Source of the DNA: Bordetella trematum
Lineage (GTDB): Bacteria; Pseudomonadota; Gammaproteobacteria; Burkholderiales; Burkholderiaceae_B
NCBI RefSeq assembly: GCF_900078335.1
Contig: NZ_FKBR01000005.1
Location: 1 to 64,000, forward strand
Reading direction: 5' to 3'
Length of the DNA stretch: 64,000 nt
Part shown: positions 27,738 through 35,862 of the stretch, one piece after another
How positions within the stretch are numbered: the first letter of the stretch is position 1
How the letters are laid out: each line of letters opens with the position of its first letter
Notes under the pieces: generated by a model
What the model was told of the DNA's origin: nothing
Seen by the model: the letters and a program-made list of their open reading frames with translations, nothing else
Databases searched by the model: none
Made by a program: the position numbers and the translations under genes

Positions 27738-27912
27738 CGTTCGTCGTGCGTGTTCCGACCCGCCGCTAGCCTGCTATTGCAGGCGGGGTGGGCTTGCTGC
27801 CGGTCAAGCCTGATAGTGTCGCGGGCGCCTGGCCTGCACGAGGCCAGACATGACAGGTTCGTGAGAGCCCCGGGGGTGCAAGCCCGGCAAAGTAACCGTG
27901 GCATTGGACACC
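27738..27912 (+). promoter_or_regulatory. Structured leader before the AspT-type gene
   Basis: Two perfect stem-loops lie in the 90 bases before the transporter: CTGGCCT-GCACG-AGGCCAG (27829-27847) and CCGGG-GGTGCAAG-CCCGG (27870-27887). They suggest a folded 5' leader. I compared it by eye with cobalamin, TPP, fluoride, glycine and guanidine riboswitch cores and did not find a match. No Shine-Dalgarno precedes either likely start codon, so translation may be controlled by this structure. Confidence 0.35.
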
Positions 27913-29601
27913 ATGACGTGCTCTGTGAGTTTTTTCGAGGCGATGCCGATCGCGGTGCTGTTCATCGCGGTGGGCCTGGGCTGCCTGCTGGGCAAACTAC
28001 GTATCGGCCCCGTGGCGCTGGGCGGGGGCTGCGGCACGCTGATCGTGGCGCTGGTGCTTGGCCAGACGGGTTGCCAGGTGAGCGGACAACTGCGCGAGTT
28101 CGCCTTCGTGCTCTTCATTTTCGCCATGGGATATGCGGGCGGGCCGGGCTTTTTCGCCAGCCTGAATCGGTCCAGCCTGCGTTTCATGGCGCTGCCGCTC
28201 ATGGAGGCGGTGCTGGTGGTGGCGATCGTCCTGGCGGCGGCACGCTGGTTCGGTTTCGATGCCGGCACGACCGCCGGGCTGGCTGCCGGCGCGGTGACCG
28301 AGTCGGCCGTGCTGGGCACCGCTTCGGAGGCCCTGCGCCAGCCGGGGTTGACCGCGGCCCAGGCTCAGCTGGCGCAAGCCAATATCGCCACCGCCTATTC
28401 GCTGACCTATCTGGTGGGTATGTTGAGCATCGTGTTCTTCACCAGCCAGGTGGCGCCGGTCCTGCTGGGCATCAATCTGCGCCAGGCGTCGCGCAAGCTG
28501 GAAACCCGGCTGGGGCATTTGCCCGGGCCCTTTCAGGGGGCTGATGCCGACCTGTCCCAGCTGGCTACACGCGCCCATCTCGTGCAGCAGGCCGGCGGCC
28601 TGACGGTGGCGCAGGCCGAACAGCGCCTGGGCGGGCAGGCGGCCATCACCCATGTGCTGCGCGCCGGCCGCAAGCACGTCGTCCAGGCCCGGGAGATCCT
28701 GCAGCCCGGCGATATCGCGCTGATCATCGGGGGGCGTGCGGCCTTGCAGCGCGCCACGGAGCAGTTCGGTCCCCAGACCGCAGTGCCGCAGGCCCATGCC
28801 GATGCGGCGGCGTTGCAGGTGCGTCGGGTGGTGCTTCATCGCCGGGGTGCCAGCGGCCGGACGCTGGCGCAGCTGGCCGAAGCGGCCGGGGTGCGTGGCG
28901 TGGTCATCAAGCAGGCCGTGCGCGCCGGGCATCGCATCCCCACGACCCAGGACACGCCTTTGCGGTATGGCGACGTCCTGGAGCTGGCCGGGGCGCAGCC
29001 GGCCCTGGAGGCGGCCATCGCCGGCGTGGGCAGCGAGTTGCGCTCCGACGGGGCCACCGACCTGATCTTCCTGTGCGCGGGCGTGCTGGCCGGACTGGGG
29101 GCAGGGAGTCTGTCGGTGACCCTGGGCGGGCTGCCGCTGTCGCTGGGTAGCGGGGGCGGGGCGCTGCTCAGCGGCCTGGCTTGCGGGTGGATCGCGACCC
29201 GATACCCGACGCTGGGACAGGTGCCGCCCGCGGCGCTCGGACTGCTCAAGGACCTGGGCATGGTGGTGTTCATCGCCTGTGTCGGCTTGTCGGCCGGTCC
29301 GCAGGCGATTACGCTCTTGAAAGCACACGGCCTGATTCTGCCTGTCATGGGCCTGCTGGTATCGTTGGTGCCTGCGTGCGCTTCCCTATGGATCGGGCAT
29401 AAACTGCTCAAGATCGAGGGGCCGCTGCTGCTGGGGGCCATTGCCGGCCAGCATGTCAGCACCCCGGCGGTCAGTGCGGTGATTGCCCAGGCTGGCAGCC
29501 CGGTGCCCATTCTGGGCTATACCGTCACCTATGCCATCGCGAACGTGATGCTGCCGGTGCTGGGCCCCTTGATCGTGGCCCTGGCCCATCGCCTGGCCTG
29601 A
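27913..29601 (+). CDS. AspT/YidE-type anion exchanger
   Basis: A 562-residue inner membrane protein with two duplicated hydrophobic halves (about residues 5-175 and 385-560). They flank two cytoplasmic TrkA-C (RCK_C) regulatory domains around residues 200-370, seen as LQPGDIALIIG and LRYGDVLELAG. The AspT prototype exchanges aspartate for alanine; others move succinate-like substrates. Here the substrate is unknown. The start is ambiguous: GTG 27898 or ATG 27913. The latter gives the short hydrophobic N terminus usual in the family. It lies between etfBA and an acyl-CoA dehydrogenase, behind a structured leader. Confidence 0.87.
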   Translation: MTCSVSFFEAMPIAVLFIAVGLGCLLGKLRIGPVALGGGCGTLIVALVLGQTGCQVSGQLREFAFVLFIFAMGYAGGPGFFASLNRSSLRFMALPLMEAVLVVAIVLAAARWFGFDAGTTAGLAAGAVTESAVLGTASEALRQPGLTAAQAQLAQANIATAYSLTYLVGMLSIVFFTSQVAPVLLGINLRQASRKLETRLGHLPGPFQGADADLSQLATRAHLVQQAGGLTVAQAEQRLGGQAAITHVLRAGRKHVVQAREILQPGDIALIIGGRAALQRATEQFGPQTAVPQAHADAAALQVRRVVLHRRGASGRTLAQLAEAAGVRGVVIKQAVRAGHRIPTTQDTPLRYGDVLELAGAQPALEAAIAGVGSELRSDGATDLIFLCAGVLAGLGAGSLSVTLGGLPLSLGSGGGALLSGLACGWIATRYPTLGQVPPAALGLLKDLGMVVFIACVGLSAGPQAITLLKAHGLILPVMGLLVSLVPACASLWIGHKLLKIEGPLLLGAIAGQHVSTPAVSAVIAQAGSPVPILGYTVTYAIANVMLPVLGPLIVALAHRLA

Positions 29602-29674
29602 TGCCGGCAACGGCGATTCCCCATATACCCCAGGGCGGCATGAGCCGCCTGATTGCAGATTGAACGGAGACATC

Positions 29675-31501
29675 ATGAGCTACACCACACCGCTGCGCGA
29701 TATCCGGTTTGCCATGCAGGAACTGGCCGGATTGGACGAGATCCTCAAACTGCCGGGTTTCGAGGAGGTCGAGCCCGATGTGGTGGACGCCATCCTCGAG
29801 GAAAATGCCCGTTTCGTGCAGGAAGTGGTGGCGCCGCTGAATACCGTGGGGGATCGCCAGCCACCGGTCTGGCGCGACGGCGAGGTCAGCAGCGCGCCGG
29901 GTTTTGCCAAGGCTTTTGCCGAGTACGCGGCCGGCGGCTGGCAGGGGCTGCTGCATCCGACCCAATGGGGCGGGCAGGGGCTGCCTCAGCTGGTGGCCGC
30001 ACCAGCGGCCGAGAACATGCAGTCAGCCAGTCTGGCGTTCGCCCTGTGCCCCATGCTGACGGACGGCGTGATCGAGGCGCTGCTGTCGGTTGGTTCGCCC
30101 GAGCAGCGTCAGACCTACGTGCCCAACCTGATCGGCGGCCGCTGGACCGGCACCATGAACCTGACCGAACCGCAGGCCGGCTCCGACCTGGCCATGGTGC
30201 AGACCAAGGCCGTCCCGCAGGATGACGGCAGCTACCGGCTGTCGGGTCAGAAAATCTTCATCACCTATGGCGAGCACGATCAGGCCGAGAACATCATCCA
30301 TCTGGTCCTGGCGCGTCTGCCAGACGCGCCGGCCGGGGTCAAAGGGATTTCGCTGTTCATCGTGCCCAAGTTCCTCGTCAATGCCGATGGCTCGCTGGGG
30401 CCGCGCAACGACGTCTGGTGCGCCTCGCTGGAGCACAAGCTCGGCATCCATGGCAGCCCGACTGCCGTGCTGCTTTACGGCGCAGGCAAGGGCGAGGTGG
30501 GCGAGGGTGCAATCGGTTATCTGGTGGGCGAGGCCAATCGCGGCCTGGAATACATGTTCATCATGATGAATGCGGCCCGCTATGCGGTCGGCCAGCAAGG
30601 TATCGGCCTGTCCGAGCGCGCCTATCAGCTGGCGCAGGCCTACGCCCGCGAGCGCATCCAGGGGCGTGCGGTGGAAGGTTCGGCCGGTCCGGTGTCGATC
30701 TCGCACCACCCGGATGTGCAGCGCATGCTGCTGACCATGCGTGGCCTGACCGAAGCCGCGCGCGCCATCTCCTATGTGGCGGCTGCCGCGCAGGACAAGG
30801 CCAACCACCATCCCGACGCCGAGGTCCGCACGCGCAACCGCGCCTTCTATGAATACCTGGTACCCATCGTCAAGGGCTTTTCCACCGAGAGCGCGGTGGA
30901 GGTGGCCTCGCTGGGCGTGCAGGTGCATGGCGGCATGGGGTTCATCGAGGAGACCGGCGCGGCCCAGCACTATCGCGATGCCCGCATCCTGCCGATCTAC
31001 GAAGGCACCACGGCCATCCAGGCCAATGACCTGGTCGGGCGCAAGACGTTGCGCGACGGCGGGGCCGCCGCCCATGCCTCGATCGCGGCCATGCGCGACA
31101 CCCTCAAGGCGCTGCAGTCAGCCAGCGGGCAGGTGCCGATGGAGTACCGCGAGGGTTTCTGCCTGCTGCGTGACAACTTCGATCAGGCGATCCAGGCCTA
31201 CGAGGGTGCGGTGGCCTTCGTGCTGGAGCAGGCGGGCGACCATGTGCGCGCCGTGTTCTCGGGCAGCGTGCCCTACCTCATGCTGGCCGGGGTGAGCCAT
31301 GGCGGGTGGCAGATGGCCCGTGCCGCACTGGCTTGCCAGCGCCACATCCAGGCCGGCAGCCAGGATCCTTTCCATGTCCAGAAGCTGGGGACGGCGCTTT
31401 TCTATGGCGCCCATATCCTGCCGCGGACACTGTCGCTGTCGGCGGCGGTGCGGGCCGGCCTGGTGGCCGATGCCAGCGCAGCCCTGGCCGGCGTCGCCTG
31501 A
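29675..31501 (+). CDS. Acyl-CoA dehydrogenase, long C-terminal type
   Basis: A 608-residue FAD enzyme of the branch that includes DmdC (3-methylmercaptopropionyl-CoA dehydrogenase) and FadE5-like proteins. It shows MNLTEPQAGSDLA for FAD and substrate contact, WCASLEHKLGIHGSPT, QVHGGMGFIEETGAAQHYRD, and ILPIYEGTTAIQ with the likely catalytic Glu. An extra C-terminal domain of about 140 residues follows. ACGGAGA precedes the ATG. Electrons would pass to EtfAB encoded just upstream. Many genomes carry several copies annotated as DmdC-like, so the exact acyl-CoA cannot be read from sequence. Confidence 0.9.
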   Translation: MSYTTPLRDIRFAMQELAGLDEILKLPGFEEVEPDVVDAILEENARFVQEVVAPLNTVGDRQPPVWRDGEVSSAPGFAKAFAEYAAGGWQGLLHPTQWGGQGLPQLVAAPAAENMQSASLAFALCPMLTDGVIEALLSVGSPEQRQTYVPNLIGGRWTGTMNLTEPQAGSDLAMVQTKAVPQDDGSYRLSGQKIFITYGEHDQAENIIHLVLARLPDAPAGVKGISLFIVPKFLVNADGSLGPRNDVWCASLEHKLGIHGSPTAVLLYGAGKGEVGEGAIGYLVGEANRGLEYMFIMMNAARYAVGQQGIGLSERAYQLAQAYARERIQGRAVEGSAGPVSISHHPDVQRMLLTMRGLTEAARAISYVAAAAQDKANHHPDAEVRTRNRAFYEYLVPIVKGFSTESAVEVASLGVQVHGGMGFIEETGAAQHYRDARILPIYEGTTAIQANDLVGRKTLRDGGAAAHASIAAMRDTLKALQSASGQVPMEYREGFCLLRDNFDQAIQAYEGAVAFVLEQAGDHVRAVFSGSVPYLMLAGVSHGGWQMARAALACQRHIQAGSQDPFHVQKLGTALFYGAHILPRTLSLSAAVRAGLVADASAALAGVA

Positions 31502-31527
31502 GCCGGCGGAAAGGTTGGCGTTAGAAC

Positions 31528-31550
31528 ATAAGGTTATATGGTTTGCTTAT
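31528..31550. promoter_or_regulatory. LysR-type dyad before the peroxiredoxin gene
   Basis: ATAAG (31528-31532) and CTTAT (31546-31550) form an inverted repeat with 13 bases between, inside an AT-rich patch in otherwise GC-rich DNA. The form resembles LysR-family sites such as those of CysB or OxyR. The responsible regulator cannot be identified. Confidence 0.35.
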
Positions 31551-31609
31551 TTCCATGGCTGTGGGTTTGATGCCAGAATTCCTGCACGCCAACCATCCTG
31601 GAGACTCGC

Positions 31610-32251
31610 ATGGCACATCTTCGTCTGGGCGATACCGCGCCCGATTTTGAACAGAAATCGTCCATCGGCACGCTGCGTCTGTATGACTACCTTGGCGATC
31701 AATGGGGGGTGCTGTTCTCGCATCCGGCCGATTTCACGCCGGTGTGCACCACGGAACTGGGCTATACCGCCAAGCTGGCCGATGAGTTCGCCCGGCGCAA
31801 CGTGAAGGTGCTGGCGCTGTCGGTGGACGATGAGGATTCGCATGGCAAATGGATCGACGACATCAATGACACGCAATCGACCCGGGTGAACTTCCCCATC
31901 CTGGCCGATGCCGATCGCAAGGTGTCCGAGCTCTACGACATGATCCACCCGAATGCCAACGCCACCCTGACGGTGCGTTCGGTGTTCATCATCGACCCGG
32001 CCAAGAAAGTCCGCCTGATCATCACCTATCCGGCCAGCACCGGCCGTAACTTCGACGAGATCCTGCGCGTGATCGACTCGCTGCAGCTGACCGACAACTA
32101 CAGCGTGGCCACGCCGGTCAACTGGAAGGACGGCGAGGACGTCATCATCGTGCCCTCGCTCAAGGACGAGGCCGTGATCAAGGAGAAGTTCCCCAAGGGC
32201 TACAAGGCGCTGCGTCCGTATCTGCGCATTACTCCGCAGCCCAACAAATAA
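31610..32251 (+). CDS. 1-Cys peroxiredoxin (Prx6/AhpC-TSA family)
   Basis: Reduces hydrogen and alkyl peroxides. The 213-residue protein has the peroxidatic motif SHPADFTPVCTTEL, Cys near residue 46, with the Prx6 feature PVCTTE. The long C-terminal domain (LITYPASTGRNFDEILRVID and GYKALRPYLR) distinguishes this branch from AhpC. No resolving Cys is seen in the C-terminal part. It stands alone with its own terminator and possible LysR-type control site upstream. Confidence 0.92.
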   Translation: MAHLRLGDTAPDFEQKSSIGTLRLYDYLGDQWGVLFSHPADFTPVCTTELGYTAKLADEFARRNVKVLALSVDDEDSHGKWIDDINDTQSTRVNFPILADADRKVSELYDMIHPNANATLTVRSVFIIDPAKKVRLIITYPASTGRNFDEILRVIDSLQLTDNYSVATPVNWKDGEDVIIVPSLKDEAVIKEKFPKGYKALRPYLRITPQPNK

Positions 32252-32276
32252 AGCGGCGACTTCCCCCGCTTGAGAC

Positions 32277-32303
32277 AGCCAGGCCCGGTGCCTGGCTTTT
32301 TTT
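32277..32303 (+). terminator. Intrinsic terminator of the peroxiredoxin gene
   Basis: AGCCAGGC and GCCTGGCT pair around a five-base loop and are followed by seven T. Confidence 0.9.
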
Positions 32304-32334
32304 CGTCCGCCAGCCGCGGTTATGACGGCAGGTG

Positions 32335-32601
32335 ATGAGCTGCCAAACAATCGGTCGTTCCCTGCATCGCGTGCTCGCCCCACACTGGCGCGATGGATGT
32401 CTTGCGGGAGCGATCATGATGCAACGGTGGGCCAGGGCCTGGCATGGCCTGTGGCGGCAAGGTCGTCAGGGGAGGGCGGCGACGCTTGCTGAGCTGTTTC
32501 TGCTGGGTTGGGCGCCGGCGGTGCTGCCGCGCCCGGGCAGTCCGGTGCGCGGGGCGGCGAGCGCCAGCGAGAAGCCGGCCTCGCCATCCTCAGCGACTTA
32601 G
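32335..32601 (+). CDS. Possible small protein, uncertain
   Basis: An 88-residue frame with starts at GTG 32332 or ATG 32335 and an internal ATG at 32416 that has GGGAG upstream. It is rich in Trp, Arg and Ala, with a hydrophobic patch (LAELFLLGWAPAVL), and resembles no family I know. It lies in the 484-base gap between the peroxiredoxin and radical SAM genes. The high-GC background makes chance frames of this length common, so I keep it at low confidence. The rest of the gap (32602-32740) shows no gene. Confidence 0.22.
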   Translation: MSCQTIGRSLHRVLAPHWRDGCLAGAIMMQRWARAWHGLWRQGRQGRAATLAELFLLGWAPAVLPRPGSPVRGAASASEKPASPSSAT

Positions 32602-32730
32602 TGTTGTTTTTTTTCAAATTCCTTTGCGCACAGGGGTTTAGGTGCCTTTCCCGGATGGCGAAATCGAATCCGGCCCACCCTCGCGGGCATTGGGGTACAT
32701 TGCAGAACACCCTTTGAGGGATTTCGGGGC

Positions 32731-32760
32731 TTGTCATGAGTACTGGTTTTTTGTACAGTA
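32731..32760 (+). promoter_or_regulatory. LexA-like box over the promoter of the radical SAM gene
   Basis: Positions 32741-32760 read TACTGGTTTTTTGTACAGTA, a near-palindrome with the CTG-N10-CAG spacing of LexA sites and symmetric TA flanks. A -35 TTGTCA (32731-32736) and -10 TACAGT (32753-32758) with a 16-base spacer overlap it, the usual repressor placement. The predicted start of transcription falls at or beside ATG 32766, so the message would be leaderless or nearly so. Confidence 0.6.
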
Positions 32761-32765
32761 CTTTC

Positions 32766-34208
32766 ATGATGAGAACCGAACATTCGCTTTCCGCCGGTCT
32801 TGGGTCCCCGGCAGCCGCCCCCGCCGCCTTGCGCGGTCGGGGTGCGGTGACTAATGTTCGCCATCGCTTCGAGGACGTCGAGCGCGAGGCTTTCTATGAT
32901 GGCTGGTCGGGCGACGATGCCTGCGCCCAGCCCGATCCGGCCTACGACACCTGCCAGGACATTCCCGATGACGATGTCTGCCAGGCGCTGCCCGATGACG
33001 ACATGGGCGGCGTGGCGGCCCGGCCCGGTTGCGGTACGCCGGTGGTGGCGGAGCCGTCGGCGCAGGCGCCCCTGCATGAGCAAGGTGCGCAAGCCGGCGC
33101 CGAGCCGCCCCCCGTTGAGCCCGAGTCCGAGCCCGAACCCGAGCCCGAACCCGAGCCCGAACCCGAACCCGAACCCGAACCCACTTGCGGGCAGCGTCGC
33201 ATTCCCGTCGTTGCCGCAGCGCGCACGCAAGTGCGGGTAGAGCAGGCACGCAAGCTGTTGTCGCGCAACGATTCGCCCGACATTCCCTTCGATCAGGCCG
33301 TCAATCCTTATCGCGGTTGCGAGCACGGCTGCGTCTATTGCTATGCACGGCCGACCCATGCCTATCTGGGCTATTCGCCGGGGCTGGACTTCGAAACCCG
33401 CCTGGTCGCCAAGGCCAATGCCGTGCAGGCCCTGCGGGCCGAGCTGGCGCGTCCCGGCTACAAGGTCTCGCCCATCAACATCGGTTCGGCCACGGACGCC
33501 TATCAGCCCATCGAACGCACCTGGCGTCTGACGCGAGGGCTGCTTGAGCTGATGCTGGAGACCCGGCATCCCCTGACCCTGGTCACCAAGAACGCTCTGG
33601 TCGAGCGCGATATCGATCTGATCGCCGCCCTGGCGCGCGAGCAACTGATCACCGTCTTCATCAGCGTCACCACGCTGGATGCGACCATGGCGCGCACGCT
33701 GGAGCCGCGCGCCTCGGCGCCGTGGCGGCGCATCGAAACCATACGCCGCCTCGCGCGTGCCGGCGTGCCGGTCGGGGTGCTGGTGGCGCCGGTCATTCCC
33801 TTCATCAACGATGAGTCGATGGAGCGCATCCTGGAAGCGGCTGCCGAGGCCGGGGCGAGCACGGCTTCGTACACCGTGGTTCGCCTGCCCTGGGAGGTCA
33901 AGACGGTGTTCGAGACCTGGCTGCATACCCATTTCCCCGACCGTGCCCAGCGGGTGCTGCATCGTATCGAGGACCTGCGCGACGGGCAGCGCAATGACAT
34001 CCGTTTCGGTACCCGCATGCGGGGCACTGGCGTCTGGGCCGATCTGCTGCGCCAGCGTTTTCAGATTGCCGCACGCCGGCATGGCCTGAGTGAAAACCGG
34101 CCCGAGCTGGCGCTCGACAAATTCCAGGCTCCGCTGCCCCGGCAACCCCGCAGCAGCCCTGCCGAAGTCGCCCGTCAGGCAGGGCAGATGGCGCTTTTCG
34201 AAGATTGA
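32766..34208 (+). CDS. PA0069-type radical SAM protein (SplB-related)
   Basis: A 480-residue protein with the radical SAM iron-sulfur motif CEHGCVYC at residues 185-192, preceded by NPYRGC and followed by YARPTHAYLGYSPGLDFE. These are features of the PA0069 group related to spore photoproduct lyase. The DNA lesion or other substrate is unknown. The first 115 residues contain ALRGRGAVTNVRHRFE, the usual N-terminal motif, and then an unusual acidic insert ending in a Glu-Pro repeat (residues 118-139). The start at 32766 or 32769 is preferred over 32736, as the promoter and LexA-like box overlap the latter. My recollection is that P. aeruginosa PA0069 belongs to the LexA regulon. Confidence 0.85.
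   Translation: MMRTEHSLSAGLGSPAAAPAALRGRGAVTNVRHRFEDVEREAFYDGWSGDDACAQPDPAYDTCQDIPDDDVCQALPDDDMGGVAARPGCGTPVVAEPSAQAPLHEQGAQAGAEPPPVEPESEPEPEPEPEPEPEPEPEPTCGQRRIPVVAAARTQVRVEQARKLLSRNDSPDIPFDQAVNPYRGCEHGCVYCYARPTHAYLGYSPGLDFETRLVAKANAVQALRAELARPGYKVSPINIGSATDAYQPIERTWRLTRGLLELMLETRHPLTLVTKNALVERDIDLIAALAREQLITVFISVTTLDATMARTLEPRASAPWRRIETIRRLARAGVPVGVLVAPVIPFINDESMERILEAAAEAGASTASYTVVRLPWEVKTVFETWLHTHFPDRAQRVLHRIEDLRDGQRNDIRFGTRMRGTGVWADLLRQRFQIAARRHGLSENRPELALDKFQAPLPRQPRSSPAEVARQAGQMALFED
33117..33182 (+). repeat. Hexanucleotide microsatellite encoding Glu-Pro
   Basis: Eleven tandem six-base units of GAGCCC or GAACCC (one unit GAGTCC) encode EPES then repeated EP. The tract is in frame, so unit gain or loss lengthens or shortens a rigid acidic linker without a frameshift. 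It lies between the N-terminal motif and the radical SAM core. Confidence 0.95.
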
Positions 34209-34278
34209 TCTGTTTCCCCCTCCAGCCCCTTTTGCCTTGCATCGCGCGACCGGGCCGGCTTTACCAAGGAGTTTTGTC

Positions 34279-34629
34279 ATGACAGCGGTTTCGCTTTCTG
34301 CTGATGCCCTGCTTCCCCAGGCCGATGCCCGTCCCAGGCGGGCGGCCCGCAGCGTGACGGGCTGGCCGTTCCAGGCTGCGCCCGATGCCATCGCACCGGA
34401 CCTGGCTGCCGATGGGCGGGGCGTCGAGGCCGGTGTGCCCGAGGCCGGCGGCGCACAGGCTGCCCGCCAGGCGCAAGAGGCCCTGTTGATGGCCTCGCAC
34501 GTCGAGCGTTATCAGGTTTTGCTCGCGCGTGAAATGCGCCGCCGCATGGCCTGGGACGTGGTCATGGTGGTTTCGTGGGGCGCATTGGTTCCGGCCCTTA
34601 TGTGGCTGGGGGCGGCGGCCGGTTTCTGA
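34279..34629 (+). CDS. Small tail-anchored membrane protein, unknown
   Basis: A 116-residue protein with AAGGAG (34266-34271) seven bases before its ATG. The first 60 residues are Ala/Arg-rich and probably disordered, then a charged helix (HVERYQVLLAREMRRRMAWD), then one C-terminal membrane helix (VVMVVSWGALVPALMWLGAAAGF, cited in parts VVMVVSWGALV and PALMWLG). It follows the radical SAM gene by 70 bases on the same strand and may share its promoter. No family was recognised. Confidence 0.55.
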   Translation: MTAVSLSADALLPQADARPRRAARSVTGWPFQAAPDAIAPDLAADGRGVEAGVPEAGGAQAARQAQEALLMASHVERYQVLLAREMRRRMAWDVVMVVSWGALVPALMWLGAAAGF

Positions 34630-34989
34630 GCGACAGCCGCTGGCGTCGCTATGCACGGCCTAAACTGCCCGGCCTCAGCTGCCTGGCCTATGCTTCCTGG
34701 CCAGAGCCCCCTGGGCTGCGGCCCCCCGCTTGTCTCGGGCAGCGGGAATCTCATGACGTTTTTTCACTGATTGTTTTTCTGGCAGTTTGCTGCGGGCTGC
34801 CGGCCTGCTTGCTTCCCGATCCGGGTTGTTTCCTGATCCGTCTTCCCGGCTGTGTTTCTGCCTGTTTTCCCGGCCATGGGCCCCGATGCCCTGTTTCCTC
34901 AGGGTTGTTTCCTCTTATTTGCTGAGGGTCCCGATGCGGCGTCGCGGTGCGTGTCGAGGCTGTCGTCGCCTGAGGCGACAAGCTGCCTG
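34630..34989. other. Intergenic stretch with short repeats, no gene seen
   Basis: This gap of 360 bases between convergent genes is unusually rich in T and C on the plus strand. It contains the 12-base direct repeat GGGTTGTTTCCT at 34823-34834 and 34902-34913, with partial copies between (CTGTTTCCTC, CTGTTTTCC). Frames crossing it look like low-complexity noise. It may be remnant or structured intergenic DNA. Confidence 0.5.
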
Positions 34990-35862
34990 TCAGTTCATGC
35001 TGAGCAGCACGACGCCGACCAGGATCGCCCCGCAGCCGGCCAGCCGTCCGGGGCCGACCTTCTCGCGCAGCAGGAACATGCCGGCCAGCGTGCCCAGCAT
35101 CATGGACATTTCGCGCGCCGGCGCCACCAGACTGAGGGGGGCGCCCATGCGCAGCGCGTACAACACCAGGATGTAGCCCAGCGGCGACAGCAGCCCGACG
35201 CCGATTGCCAGCCCCCAGTACCCCCGCATGGCTGCGATGTTCTGCGTGCGGCGCTGCAGCACGTGCGGGGTCATCATCAGGGTGCGGGTGACGCAAGTGA
35301 ACCAGTCGAACACCACGGGCATGATCAGCAGCATCTTGACGCCGTAGGCGTCCACCACCGTGTAGGAAGCGATGAAAAGGCCGATGAGCACGCCCCAGCG
35401 CACGCCGATCCAGGCCTGGGGCGTGCGGAACAGCGTCAGCCGGCCTTGCGTGGCGATCAGCAGCACCCCGCCGACCACGCAAAGCATGCCGGCGACGCCG
35501 CCGGCCGTGCCGGTTTCGCCCAATAGGGTGAAAGCGCCGATGGTAGAGAGCAGCGGGCCGGTGCCGCGTGCAATGGGGTAGACCACCGACAGGTCTGCCA
35601 CCTGATAGCCGCGTTGCAGGCACAGGCTGTAGCCCAGATGCAACAAGGCTGACGCCAGAATGCACAGGGCGACCGGCCAGCTCCACGTCATGCCTTCGTG
35701 AACCAGGACCCAGATGACCCAGGGGGCGTAGATGATGCTGGCCGCCAGCCCGTAGGCAAAGACGAACACCGGACCCACCATGGCCGCCCGCTTGGCCAGG
35801 ATGTTCCACGTCGCATGCGCCATGGCGGCGAGGATGACCAATGACAGGGCGGTATACGACAT
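34990..35862 (-). CDS. EamA/DMT-family transporter
   Basis: A 290-residue inner membrane protein with about ten membrane helices in two EamA halves, the drug/metabolite transporter layout. N-terminal features include AAMAHATWNILAKRA and the repeat-half counterpart LVAPAREMSMMLGTLAGMFLLREKV, quoted in parts LVAPAREMSMM and LREKV. The substrate is not deducible; family members export amino acids, metabolites or drugs. The start at 35862 gives the usual short N terminus. It faces the radical SAM group convergently and diverges from rplS. Confidence 0.88.
   Translation of the reverse strand: MSYTALSLVILAAMAHATWNILAKRAAMVGPVFVFAYGLAASIIYAPWVIWVLVHEGMTWSWPVALCILASALLHLGYSLCLQRGYQVADLSVVYPIARGTGPLLSTIGAFTLLGETGTAGGVAGMLCVVGGVLLIATQGRLTLFRTPQAWIGVRWGVLIGLFIASYTVVDAYGVKMLLIMPVVFDWFTCVTRTLMMTPHVLQRRTQNIAAMRGYWGLAIGVGLLSPLGYILVLYALRMGAPLSLVAPAREMSMMLGTLAGMFLLREKVGPGRLAGCGAILVGVVLLSMN

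Noticed and set aside
27738-27912. A known riboswitch before the AspT-type gene
   Set aside because: Hairpins are present, but none of the conserved cores I know is matched, so only a structured leader is reported.
33117-33182. CRISPR-like tandem repeat
   Set aside because: Six-base units without spacers, in frame inside a gene; it is a coding microsatellite.
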